Notes under the pieces: model-generated
The model's input: the letters and a program-made list of their open reading frames with translations, nothing else
Told to the model about the DNA's origin: nothing
The model's database searches: none
Shown here: one piece after another, positions 53,229 through 60,912 of the stretch
Layout of the letters: every line of letters begins with the position of its first letter
Position numbering within the stretch: the first letter of the stretch is position 1
Position numbers and translations under genes: made by a program
Assembly (NCBI GenBank): GCA_963700375.1
Contig: CAVOXF010000006.1
Location: 558,001-622,000, forward strand
From: JAHEEL01 sp963700375
GTDB lineage: Bacteria > Actinomycetota > Acidimicrobiia > Spongiisociales > UBA5794
Length of the DNA: 64,000 nucleotides
Direction: 5' to 3'

Positions 53229-54416
53229 TTAGTCGAGGAGGGTGGGGTCGGGGGGCAGAGCGGGCGGGTCGTCGACCGCCGGCAACGTCACCTCGTCCCC
53301 CTCACCCAGGTCGAGTTCGTGGATACGGGTGCCCCGTGCCTGCACCTTGCCCGCGGACGTCTCGATCTGCTCGATGTCGCGGTGGGCCTGGTCAAAGTGG
53401 CGACGCAGGTTCGAGACCCGATCGGAGAGGCGGCCGACGTCGGTCAGCATCGTGCCGACCTCTCTCTGGATGACCCCGGCCTGCTTGCGCATCTCGACGT
53501 CGCGAAGGACCGCTCGCACCGTGGTGAGCGTCGCCATCATCGTCGTCGGCGACACGATGTAGACCCTCGCCTTGTAGCTCGCCTCGATGATCGCCGGATG
53601 GTGGGCATGGAGCTCCGCGTAGACGGCCTCGGAGGGCAGGAACATGAGGGCGGAATCCGCCGTCTCGCCCGGGATGATGTAGCGCTGCGAGATGTCGCGA
53701 ATGTGCTTCTTCACATCTTCGCCAAGCTGCCTGGCGTAAGCCGCTCGTCCTGCATCGTCCTCGGCGTTCAGCATGTTGCGGTAGGCGGTGAGCGGGAACT
53801 TCGCATCAACCACCACCGACCCAGGTGGGTTCGGGAGCTTGATGAGACAGTCCGCTCGCTTCCCGTTCGACAGGACGCTCTGGAAGTCGTATGCGGAGTT
53901 CGGGAGCGCATCCTCGACGATCGCCTCGAGTTGGACCTCTCCGAAAGCGCCGCGGGCCTGCTTGTCGTCGAGGATGTGCTGCAGCCCGACGACCTCGGTG
54001 GAAAGCTTCGTGATGTTCTTCTGCGCCTGGTCGATGACCGATAGCCGTTCCGTGAGCTTCGTGACGGACTCCGCCGTCTCCTTCGACGACTTCTGCAGGC
54101 TCTCGCCCATCCGATCCTGGACCTGCTCGAGCCGCTCATTCATCGACTTCGTCAACCGCTCGGATGACTCCTGGAGTGCCTTCGTGGTGGCGGCCGCCAT
54201 GGCGTTCTGCTGATCGTTCATCATCTTCAGCTGCCCGGAGAGATGCTCCTGCGAGAGCGCTTGGGCTGCGATCAGCTGCTCGATGCGCTGGCTCGCCTCC
54301 GCGTTCGACGCGTCATCGCGACGCAGCACCACCCAGATGACCACCCCAGCGACCACGACGAAGCCCACGGCCAGGGCGATGAGTGCAGCTTCCACGAGAA
54401 TCGGCCTCTCTTCCAA
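53229..54416 (-). CDS. rmuC: DNA recombination protein RmuC
   Basis: A 395-residue protein. An N-terminal membrane anchor (ALIALAVGFVVVAGVVIWVVL) precedes a long coiled coil (about 35-150) and the RmuC nuclease-like core: ARGAFGEVQLEAIVEDALP, YDFQSVLSNGKRADCLIKLP, VVVDAKFPLTAYRNML, and FLPSEAVYAELHAHHPAIIE. It limits inversions at short inverted repeats in E. coli, which is of interest given the inverted repeat directly at its stop. A C-terminal acidic tail follows. Confidence 0.95.
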   Translation of the reverse strand: MEERPILVEAALIALAVGFVVVAGVVIWVVLRRDDASNAEASQRIEQLIAAQALSQEHLSGQLKMMNDQQNAMAAATTKALQESSERLTKSMNERLEQVQDRMGESLQKSSKETAESVTKLTERLSVIDQAQKNITKLSTEVVGLQHILDDKQARGAFGEVQLEAIVEDALPNSAYDFQSVLSNGKRADCLIKLPNPPGSVVVDAKFPLTAYRNMLNAEDDAGRAAYARQLGEDVKKHIRDISQRYIIPGETADSALMFLPSEAVYAELHAHHPAIIEASYKARVYIVSPTTMMATLTTVRAVLRDVEMRKQAGVIQREVGTMLTDVGRLSDRVSNLRRHFDQAHRDIEQIETSAGKVQARGTRIHELDLGEGDEVTLPAVDDPPALPPDPTLLD

Positions 54417-54529
54417 CGGTTGTTTCGTGGTCTCAGCGTAGGGAGTCCCCGTGACAGATTCGGCGCATTGAGCCGATGAGCCGGATCGGTGCCGACGCCA
54501 CCGCGTCGTTCGCTCCCGACTCGATCCCC

Positions 54530-55201
54530 TCAGTACCAGATCACCTCTCCAAAACCCGGGAGCGGCATTTCGTCCGGCAACGACCGGGCCTCACCCGCTG
54601 CGTACCGGCCGGCGGACCACGCAGCAGCCGCGGCGTCGAGTACATCGTCGGCTGGCAGCGTTCCAACCGGCTCGGGGAGGCGATCCGGAAGCGAGAGGCC
54701 GACCCCGGAAAGCAGGCGCCGACGCTCGCTGTGCCCATTCCAGCTCTTCTTCGACGAATTCAGCGGTCGGCCGGCGAGGGCACGGAACGTGACCTCCGGG
54801 TGGATCTCGATCACGCGTGGGTCGGTCCGGGCGACGGCATCGGTCTCGAGAATCCGACGGCGAAGCGCATAGCTCTGAGCCGTCAGCCCCACGCCATAGC
54901 GCTTGCGAGAGAGCTGCAGCGCATCCTGATATGAGTCAGCCTCGAGCACGTCCCGGGGAGGCGTCGGAAACACGCTCGACGACCGCGCACCGATGAACTT
55001 GCGGGCCGCGGAGTCGGCCGCTCTCGGTGGAGCAGCCGGCAGGCCGATCGGGATATCGACGGCGATGACCTCGGCATCGGGCTCGGCCGCTGCGAGGTCG
55101 GCCATGGCCTCGTATGCGTCGATCGAGGCGATCCAGCCGTCGACGGTGACGACCGCGACCCAACCGCTCTTCCAGACATCCGCACCGACAACTCTGGTCA
55201 T
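54530..55201 (-). CDS. DUF429 domain-containing protein
   Basis: A 223-residue protein of the DUF429 predicted RNase H-like family. It opens VVGADVWKSGWVAVVTVDG (acidic residue of the fold), then VIAVDIPIGLPA, SSVFPTPPRDVLEADSYQDA, IHPEVTFRALAGRP and DDVLDAAAAAWSAGRYAAGE. The acidic residues D16, D58 and DD near 195 fit an RNase H-like site. The ATG at 55201 follows GGAGGAGG. The biological role is unknown. Confidence 0.85.
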   Translation of the reverse strand: MTRVVGADVWKSGWVAVVTVDGWIASIDAYEAMADLAAAEPDAEVIAVDIPIGLPAAPPRAADSAARKFIGARSSSVFPTPPRDVLEADSYQDALQLSRKRYGVGLTAQSYALRRRILETDAVARTDPRVIEIHPEVTFRALAGRPLNSSKKSWNGHSERRRLLSGVGLSLPDRLPEPVGTLPADDVLDAAAAAWSAGRYAAGEARSLPDEMPLPGFGEVIWY

Positions 55202-55305
55202 AGCCTCCTCCGGACGGGAGCGTACCAAGCGTCAGCGCCCCCCCTGCCAAACGGACGTTCAGGCGGCCCCCAAGATTGACCCCACGCCGCCCGAGCCGCG
55301 TGTCA

Positions 55306-56124
55306 TCAGGCGAGGTTCTTCCGGTCGGTCGCGGCGCCTGCCACCTTCGCATCGAGCCAGCGCTGGGTGAACCCGGGGGCCATACGGACAAGGCGATCGA
55401 GCACGGTCGTCGTTGGATCCGTGAAAATGTTGGCCCGTCGTTTGTCGACACCGCGCAGAATCGCCGCCGCGACCTTCTCGGCCGAGACCGGCTTCACGCT
55501 GCCCGCGATCGCCTTCGTCTCCTCGGGAAGGAACTCCCGTTCGCCTGCAAACTGCGGTGTGTCCACGTCGGTTGGGAACACGCAGCCAACGTAGATACCG
55601 TGCGGTTTCAGTTCCGTGCGCAGCACGTCGCACAGGCCCCGCACCGCGTACTTGGTCGATCCGTACGCCGAGTAGCCGAAGACGCCAAGCAGCCCCGCTG
55701 CCGATGAGATCGCCACGATGCGACCGCTCCGACGCTCCATCATCGAAGGGGTGACTGCCCGGATCGCGAACAACGTCCCGAAGTAGTTCACCCGCATATG
55801 GCGCTCGAATTCGCCATCCGGCATCTCGAGAAACCGTCCGGGCCGAGAGATACCGGCCGACGTGACGAGCAGGTCACACGGACCGTGGAGGGTGACGGCG
55901 TCTGTGACGGCTGCCCGAACCTGGGCTTCATCGCCCACGTCGACGGCATGCGTCGTGACGGATCCGGCCGAGTCAGCGTATTCGTCGGCCACCCGGTGAA
56001 GATCTGCGTCGTCGAGAGCGAGGATCGAGACCTCGCAGCCACGGTGGACCAGGCGCGCCACGAGTGCACGTCCGATGCCGGAGGAGCCACCGGTGACGAT
56101 TGCATGCACGCCCCGGTACTGCAT
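55306..56124 (-). CDS. SDR family oxidoreductase, 3-ketodihydrosphingosine reductase-like
   Basis: A 272-residue classical SDR: IVTGGSSGIGRALVARL, an acceptor strand EVSILALDDADL, VTSAGISRPGRFLEM (replacing NNAG), AISSAAGLLGVFGYSAYGST with the catalytic Tyr then Lys, and VFPTDVDTPQFAGE. The GYSAYGSTKYAVRGL block and the DVDTPQF loop match the ketodihydrosphingosine/YqjQ-like subgroup. It overlaps the upstream membrane-protein gene by one base, forming a three-gene operon headed by a PLP decarboxylase. The lipid or ketone substrate is inference. Confidence 0.85.
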   Translation of the reverse strand: MQYRGVHAIVTGGSSGIGRALVARLVHRGCEVSILALDDADLHRVADEYADSAGSVTTHAVDVGDEAQVRAAVTDAVTLHGPCDLLVTSAGISRPGRFLEMPDGEFERHMRVNYFGTLFAIRAVTPSMMERRSGRIVAISSAAGLLGVFGYSAYGSTKYAVRGLCDVLRTELKPHGIYVGCVFPTDVDTPQFAGEREFLPEETKAIAGSVKPVSAEKVAAAILRGVDKRRANIFTDPTTTVLDRLVRMAPGFTQRWLDAKVAGAATDRKNLA

Positions 56125-56555
56125 CAGAAGAAGCGCACGACGAGGATGAGCGAGAGCGTCAGGACACTGGCCACCACCCCGGTATTGATGATCCCTTCGT
56201 GCTCCCTCTTGAACAGACCGGTTCTCGCGAAGTAGGCCAGGTCGAGGATTCCAAGGAACGCCAGCATCCCGGCAGCGATGAGGCCAAGCGAGGCACCGGC
56301 GGACCGGCCGCCCGTCACCAGCACAGCGGCCGTCGGGGCAGGATCCTCGGTCACCTGCAGGATGGCGGCCACCACCAGAACGATCGCGAGTATCGCATCG
56401 GTGTAGACGAACGGTGCCTCGTGATCGACATATCCGTCGGGGAGCCACGGTTCATCGTGCGGAGAGCGGAACCAGGTGATCCAGTACGCGGTGATGCCGA
56501 GTGCCGCCAGCATTTCGAGTCCGGCGATCACCCACGTGGCGATGCTGTCGCTCAC
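56124..56555 (-). CDS. hypothetical four-helix membrane protein
   Basis: A 143-residue protein with four hydrophobic segments: WVIAGLEMLAALGITAYWI, TDAILAIVLVVAAILQV, GASLGLIAAGMLAFLGILDL and TGVVASVLTLSLILVVRFF. The exposed loop RSPHDEPWLPDGYVDHEAPF is acidic and Pro-rich. It overlaps the decarboxylase stop by four bases and the SDR start by one, so it belongs to the same functional unit. No family recognised. Confidence 0.75.
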   Translation of the reverse strand: MSDSIATWVIAGLEMLAALGITAYWITWFRSPHDEPWLPDGYVDHEAPFVYTDAILAIVLVVAAILQVTEDPAPTAAVLVTGGRSAGASLGLIAAGMLAFLGILDLAYFARTGLFKREHEGIINTGVVASVLTLSLILVVRFF

Positions 56556-58096
56556 GCTGCGCCGTCCTGGACGCGCTTGAGCCGGTCCGGGATCACATCC
56601 CGCCCGTACACGTCCCCGATCGTCTCGGCCCGCTTGATCAGATCGGCCTGGTCACCGTTGACCAACACCGACGCCGGACGCGGCAGGGAGTTGAAGTTCG
56701 AGGCCGAACTCTCCTGATAGGCGCCGGTCTCGAGCAGCGCAACGATATCTCCCGCGTCAACGTCCGGCACCCGCGCCCCGAGCACGATCTGGTCTGCGTA
56801 GCACGAGTGGCCCACGATGTCGGCCGTCTGGGTCGCGGGAGCATCCGGCTGCTCGACGAACACGAATGGGTGCCGGTTGTGCTCGAACACCCCGCCGGCG
56901 AGGAAGAAATAGGTCGTGTCGGTGAGCACCCAGGTGTACGGGATCGGGCTCGTCTGTCGCTTCACGGTCTTGACCCTGGAGAGATGGATTCCGGTGTCGC
57001 CGTACATCGCACGCCCCGGTTCGATCTGCAGCCGGAGGCCGCCGATCGCCACCCCGTTCGCCTTCAGCTCCCGGCGCAGCACCGACGTGATCGCCCTTCC
57101 ATACTCCTCGATAGTCGGCGGCGCCTTCGGATCGCTCTGGCTGGTCAGGACCGCAAGGATCTTCGCCAACAGCGCGTGATAGGCCTTCTCCCCGAGGCCA
57201 CGGAGTCCGACGAGGAACGGATAGCCGAGCGCTGTGAGCAGGAACTCGGATCGGGGAAACTCCTTGTTGTGGGGATCCCGAGAACTCGCCATGCCCCCGC
57301 CGATGTCGATCTCAGACGGCTGCCACCCTCCCCAGGCCCTGCTGAGCTCGCCTGCGAGCCGTGCGAATCGGACCATCATGCCTTCCCAATACCAGACGCT
57401 TGGGTGGTGGCGTCCGGCATGGAAGTGAAGGCCGACGAGTTCGACGTTCGGCATCGCGAAGACGCGGTGACCCATCTCCACGAGGTACTCCGGCGGAATG
57501 CCGGACTTGTAGACCTGGACTCCCAGGTCGATGGGCACCGTCATCTGGGAGAAGTCTGTGGGACGCCAGAGATTCGGGAGGGCCGGTTTCACGCGGAAGC
57601 GCACCTTGGCGATCTTGCCCAGTTCTGCGGCGACTTCCTGGATCAGGTCGATCTCATGCACGTCCTCGATGGTGATCCGGACCCCGGCGTCGACGCAGTT
57701 GCGAAGATGATCCTTTGGCTTGCCTCCGCCGTTCACCGAGACACGCTCCGGATCGACGCCCGTCTGCAGCACCCCCGCGAGCTCCTCCGGCGAATAGATG
57801 TCGGCGCCGGCGCCGGCGTTCGACAGGATCTGACGGGTCGCGAGCAGCGTGTTGGCCTTCATGGCCGGGAGTACGTCGACCGGGCCCGGCCAGCCCTGTG
57901 CGAACGACTCTTGGAAGCGCCGCAGGTTCTCGCGAATCTGAGCCTCGGAGAACACGAACAGCGGGGTCCCGAATCGCTCGGCGAGATCAACAGTATTGAC
58001 GCCTTCGATGTGGAGCACACCGTCGCGGACGGAGAGACAATCGAAGTCTCGCATGGCGGCGGACCAGTGCGGGCGGGTCTCGAGCGATCGAGTCAT
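56552..58096 (-). CDS. PLP-dependent decarboxylase, fold type III (DapDC/ODC-like, possibly Y4yA-type)
   Basis: A 514-residue alanine-racemase-fold enzyme, longer than typical LysA (~420). The PLP lysine is in VLPAMKANTLLATRQIL, followed by GADIYSPEELAGVLQTG and SVNGGGKPKDHL. Glycine loops are LHFHAGRHHPSV and IDIGGGMASS, and the phosphate-binding EPGRAMYGD is present. The C-terminal domain has CYADQIVLGARVPDVDAGDI and LLETGAYQESSASNFN, the Cys and Tyr expected across the dimer. The insert between these is unusual. A lysine-biosynthesis role is doubtful given the neighbours (membrane protein, SDR). GGAGG precedes the ATG at 58096. Confidence 0.87.
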   Translation of the reverse strand: MTRSLETRPHWSAAMRDFDCLSVRDGVLHIEGVNTVDLAERFGTPLFVFSEAQIRENLRRFQESFAQGWPGPVDVLPAMKANTLLATRQILSNAGAGADIYSPEELAGVLQTGVDPERVSVNGGGKPKDHLRNCVDAGVRITIEDVHEIDLIQEVAAELGKIAKVRFRVKPALPNLWRPTDFSQMTVPIDLGVQVYKSGIPPEYLVEMGHRVFAMPNVELVGLHFHAGRHHPSVWYWEGMMVRFARLAGELSRAWGGWQPSEIDIGGGMASSRDPHNKEFPRSEFLLTALGYPFLVGLRGLGEKAYHALLAKILAVLTSQSDPKAPPTIEEYGRAITSVLRRELKANGVAIGGLRLQIEPGRAMYGDTGIHLSRVKTVKRQTSPIPYTWVLTDTTYFFLAGGVFEHNRHPFVFVEQPDAPATQTADIVGHSCYADQIVLGARVPDVDAGDIVALLETGAYQESSASNFNSLPRPASVLVNGDQADLIKRAETIGDVYGRDVIPDRLKRVQDGAA

Positions 58097-58202
58097 GGTG
58101 ACCTCCTGCGCGAGATCGTACCCACTCAATCCCAGAGGTGTCGGCCGATCGATCCGAGACGGTGGTCTCCTTCGATGCTCGGCGGCAGAGGGTTGTGGGG
58201 TC

Positions 58203-58649
58203 TCAGCCGGGTGGCCGCCCGTGGAGTTGCTCGTACAACTCGATGGCTTCCTCGAGGTAGTTCACACCGCATACCAGCGCAACAGAGGCGTAAGCGGAGC
58301 ATTCCCCGGTCTTGACGTAGGCGAACGCCCGCTGGGCCATGTCGTCCATCAACTCCTGGTGCGGGCGCTCATCGGGCGTGACCGGGAGCACTGCCATCGT
58401 CGCTGCGTAGACCTCGGGGTTCCACTCGCTGAACTCCGTCGCCACCGTCGCAGCCTCGATGACGAGTTCCTCGTTCATGGCGCGCACGACGTCGACGATG
58501 GTGGGCACACCGCAGGTCACGGCAAGATCGATCCGCCTGGCGCCCTTCGGGACTCGCAGACCCGCGTCGGTGAGAACGATCACATCTCCGTGCCCGGCCG
58601 ACGCGATCAGGTCAAGGAGTCCAGGATGTAGAATGCCACGCTGCTTCAC
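58203..58649 (-). CDS. RbsD/FucU family sugar mutarotase/pyranase
   Basis: A 148-residue protein. The family core is at the start (GILHPGLLDLIASAGHGDVI, then VLTDAGLRVP) with the catalytic His in GHGD, and CGVPTIVDVVRAMNEELVIE follows. The GHGD form is closer to FucU (L-fucose mutarotase) than to RbsD (GHTD). The GTG at 58649, after GAGG, is used because the family begins there. It is divergent from the SorC-type regulator and shares its operator region. It would interconvert anomers of the sugar handled by the nearby operon (inference). Confidence 0.88.
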   Translation of the reverse strand: MKQRGILHPGLLDLIASAGHGDVIVLTDAGLRVPKGARRIDLAVTCGVPTIVDVVRAMNEELVIEAATVATEFSEWNPEVYAATMAVLPVTPDERPHQELMDDMAQRAFAYVKTGECSAYASVALVCGVNYLEEAIELYEQLHGRPPG

Positions 58650-58677
58650 GGTTTCGACCTCACCTTCTCCGAATTGC

Positions 58678-58703
58678 ACAAATGTTCTGTATTGGACATT
58701 TGT
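58678..58703. promoter_or_regulatory. operator palindrome for the SorC-family regulator
   Basis: ACAAATGT and ACATTTGT form perfect 8 bp arms around a 10 bp spacer, in an AT-rich patch between the divergent rbsD-like and sorC-like genes. The spacing suits a tetrameric or dimeric SorC protein. It overlaps the -35 element of the sorC-like gene, so binding would repress at least that promoter. Confidence 0.7.
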
Positions 58704-58721
58704 CCACAATCTGATCATACT
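58692..58721 (+). promoter_or_regulatory. probable sigma70-type promoter of the sorC-like gene
   Basis: TTGGAC (58692-58697) and CATACT (58716-58721) are spaced by 18 bases, ending eight bases before the ATG at 58730. The transcript would start at or just before the ATG. The -35 lies within the operator palindrome. Confidence 0.45.
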
Positions 58722-58729
58722 CCTGCGCA

Positions 58730-59668
58730 ATGGCTGAGGACAAGACTCGACAGGAACTCGCAATCCGGGTTGCGTGGCTCTATCACGATCGCGGGCTGAC
58801 ACAGCAGGAAGTCGCTGATCGGCTCGGTTTGTCGCGCTCAACGATCAGCAGAATCCTCACCGACGCCGAACGCGACGGGATCATCCGGGTGATCATCACC
58901 CAGCCGCTCCCGGAGACCGCTCGACTCGCCGAAGCACTGATCGAGCGATATGGGCTTGCAGGTGCGATCGTCGGCCCTGCGCTGGATGACGAACCGCCCG
59001 AGGTTGCCGCAGCGGCCGCCATGGCACGGAGGCTGGAGGGAATCGCGGCATCGGGGGCGGTGACCATCGCCGCCGGGTGGGGCCGCACGATCGCGCTGTC
59101 GGCTCGCGAAACACGACCATTGCCCACCTCGCGAGTGGTTCTCGTCGACGCCTTCGGACACACCACCACCGATGACACAACGGCCGCCGTCGAGGTCACC
59201 AACACGCTCGCCCGCAAGTTCGATGCCAAGGTCATGCACGTCCCGTCGCCCGGATTCGCTCCCTCCGAGGAGATCGCCGGGAGCTTCCTCTCGTCCCCCC
59301 CGGTCGCGCGTGCGCTCAAGAAGGCCCAATCGGCCGACGTCATCCTCGTGTCGGTCGGCGTCGTCGGCCCCGAGTCCCTGCTCCTGAACGAAGGCTTCAT
59401 CACCGAGGAGTCGATGAAAGAGGCCATCGCCGACGGTGCCGTTGGCGAGGTCTTCGGCTGGTACTTCGACGCGGACGGCAACCGGGTCGAATCATCGGGA
59501 ATCCACCCTGTCGCCCTGACGCTCGAAGAGCTTCGGAATGCACCGCGGGTGATCGGTGTGGCGGCCGGACCGGAGAAGGTTCCTGCGATCCGTGGTGCGA
59601 TCGCCGCCGGCATTCTCGATGAACTGGCCATCGACGAGACCTTGGCGGCCGCCTTGCTCGAGGGGTAG
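58730..59668 (+). CDS. SorC/DeoR-type sugar-binding transcriptional regulator
   Basis: A 312-residue SorC-family regulator. The N-terminal helix-turn-helix is VADRLGLSRSTISRIL near residues 27-42, preceded by VAWLYHDRGLTQQE. The C-terminal sugar-phosphate-binding domain shows VTIAAGWGRTIA, VLVSVGVVG-like ILVSVGVVGPESLLL, VGEVFGWYFDADGNRV and VIGVAAGPEKVPAIRGAIAA, the last being the ligand-binding loop. It probably represses the rbsD-like gene and itself, and possibly the convergent mtnA-TK-RLP operon, until a pentose or deoxypentose phosphate binds (inference). Confidence 0.92.
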   Translation: MAEDKTRQELAIRVAWLYHDRGLTQQEVADRLGLSRSTISRILTDAERDGIIRVIITQPLPETARLAEALIERYGLAGAIVGPALDDEPPEVAAAAAMARRLEGIAASGAVTIAAGWGRTIALSARETRPLPTSRVVLVDAFGHTTTDDTTAAVEVTNTLARKFDAKVMHVPSPGFAPSEEIAGSFLSSPPVARALKKAQSADVILVSVGVVGPESLLLNEGFITEESMKEAIADGAVGEVFGWYFDADGNRVESSGIHPVALTLEELRNAPRVIGVAAGPEKVPAIRGAIAAGILDELAIDETLAAALLEG

Positions 59669-59778
59669 GAGACCGCGGCGATGGCGGGAGCCCCGGGGCG
59701 AGTAGTCGAGCAATGTCCGAGTCCGACGGGGATGCACGAGCCGGGTACTCCCCCGGCCCCTGGCCCATCCCTACTCGA

Positions 59779-60912
59779 TCACTCGATCGAGGCTCGGAAC
59801 GCCGCCGCGGTCTTCTCGAGGTTCTCTCCGCGATGGAGATCACCGCCGATCAGCAGGGCGACGTCGTTGCCGTAGAACTCGACGATCTCGTCGATCCGGT
59901 CGCGGGTCATGCCACCTCCGGGAGATGGGAAGATCGGAGCCACGCCGTCGATCGGTTCGCGACACGCATCGGCGATCTCGGTGCAGGCCTCGGGGCTGAA
60001 CGAGAACCGGCCGCCGTAGTTGGGGAACACGGACAGGTCGGCACCGGCGTACCGCATCCACGTGCCGTAGAGAACCCCGTGGGCGATCCCGCCCGTCGGT
60101 GAGGATACGAACCCTCCGAGCAGTGCCGGGTGCCCCATGATCGGAACGCCTACATCGGATCGACTCGCAAGATCCCGCATGTGGTCGAATCCGGTGATGC
60201 CGGGCAGCACGAGAAGTCCTCCGGCACCCGCATCGAGGGCGATCCGCATTCGCTCCTCGATCAGGCGCTGCGGTGCGTTGATGCTCGGCATGTACATCGC
60301 GTTCAGTCCGGTCTCGTCGTTTGCTCGGCGAACCGCTTCGGAACAGGCCCGAACCCGGGCGGTGTACTCGGCAAACGGCTGATTCGCGAGACTGTGGTCG
60401 TCTTTGATCATGTCGACGCCGCCGAGGGCCAGCTGGTACGCCATTTCGGCGAACCGCTCCGGCGGTGATCCCATCGGCTTCAGCGCGGTGGCAAGGAGCG
60501 GCCGGGAGGGGGCGTCGAGCATTTCCCGGAGACCGGCGATTCCGAACCGCGGACCGCCCAGGCGCTCGGTCAGTGACGACGGCAGCGCCACGTCGACGAG
60601 CTTGACACCCGGCAACAGGCTGCTGTTGCCGAACAGGACGTTGAGGAGTTGCGGAAGCTCGAAGCCGGTTGTCTCGACGGCATAGCTGACCTCTGCCCGG
60701 GCCGTGTCCGGACCGACCACATCGAGCGACTCGACGCGTCCGATGATCTCGCGCTGGATATCGTCGTCCGGGACGAGATCGGCCGGGAATTCGATCGTCT
60801 GCTCGACACGGAGGGCGTTCGCGCGCGCCTCGGCATCGGCCACATCGCCGGTGAACTCATAGACGGCCGTGATCCGGTCACCGCTCACCGTCAAGGTGGT
60901 CGGCTCGATCAT
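59779..60912 (-). CDS. RuBisCO-like protein (form IV, RuBisCO large-chain family)
   Basis: A 377-residue protein with an N-terminal alpha/beta domain and the RuBisCO barrel. Equivalent active-site positions: Lys145 in ATALKPMG (K175 of RuBisCO), Lys170 in DMIKDDHSL (the carbamylated K201), Asp172 (D203), His173 in place of E204, His261 in MGHPALLGG (H294), and GGDLH at the phosphate site. The loop-6 Lys (K334) is replaced in NYGGRFSFS. It therefore should not fix CO2 but perform enolisation, isomerisation or transcarboxylation on a sugar phosphate. It is the last gene of the operon and overlaps the transketolase C-subunit by one base. Confidence 0.92.
   Translation of the reverse strand: MIEPTTLTVSGDRITAVYEFTGDVADAEARANALRVEQTIEFPADLVPDDDIQREIIGRVESLDVVGPDTARAEVSYAVETTGFELPQLLNVLFGNSSLLPGVKLVDVALPSSLTERLGGPRFGIAGLREMLDAPSRPLLATALKPMGSPPERFAEMAYQLALGGVDMIKDDHSLANQPFAEYTARVRACSEAVRRANDETGLNAMYMPSINAPQRLIEERMRIALDAGAGGLLVLPGITGFDHMRDLASRSDVGVPIMGHPALLGGFVSSPTGGIAHGVLYGTWMRYAGADLSVFPNYGGRFSFSPEACTEIADACREPIDGVAPIFPSPGGGMTRDRIDEIVEFYGNDVALLIGGDLHRGENLEKTAAAFRASIE

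Noticed and set aside
58097..58202. possible gene or terminator between the mutarotase and decarboxylase genes
   Set aside because: Only 106 bases; no hairpin with a T-run and no plausible ORF found.
56501..58315. 604-codon open frame on the plus strand across the PLP decarboxylase
   Set aside because: Antisense shadow. The minus frame has all PLP motifs, a good ribosome-binding site and operon overlaps.
59669..59778. possible terminator between the convergent sorC-like and RLP genes
   Set aside because: Only a short GCCCCGGGGC dyad with no loop or T-run; not convincing.
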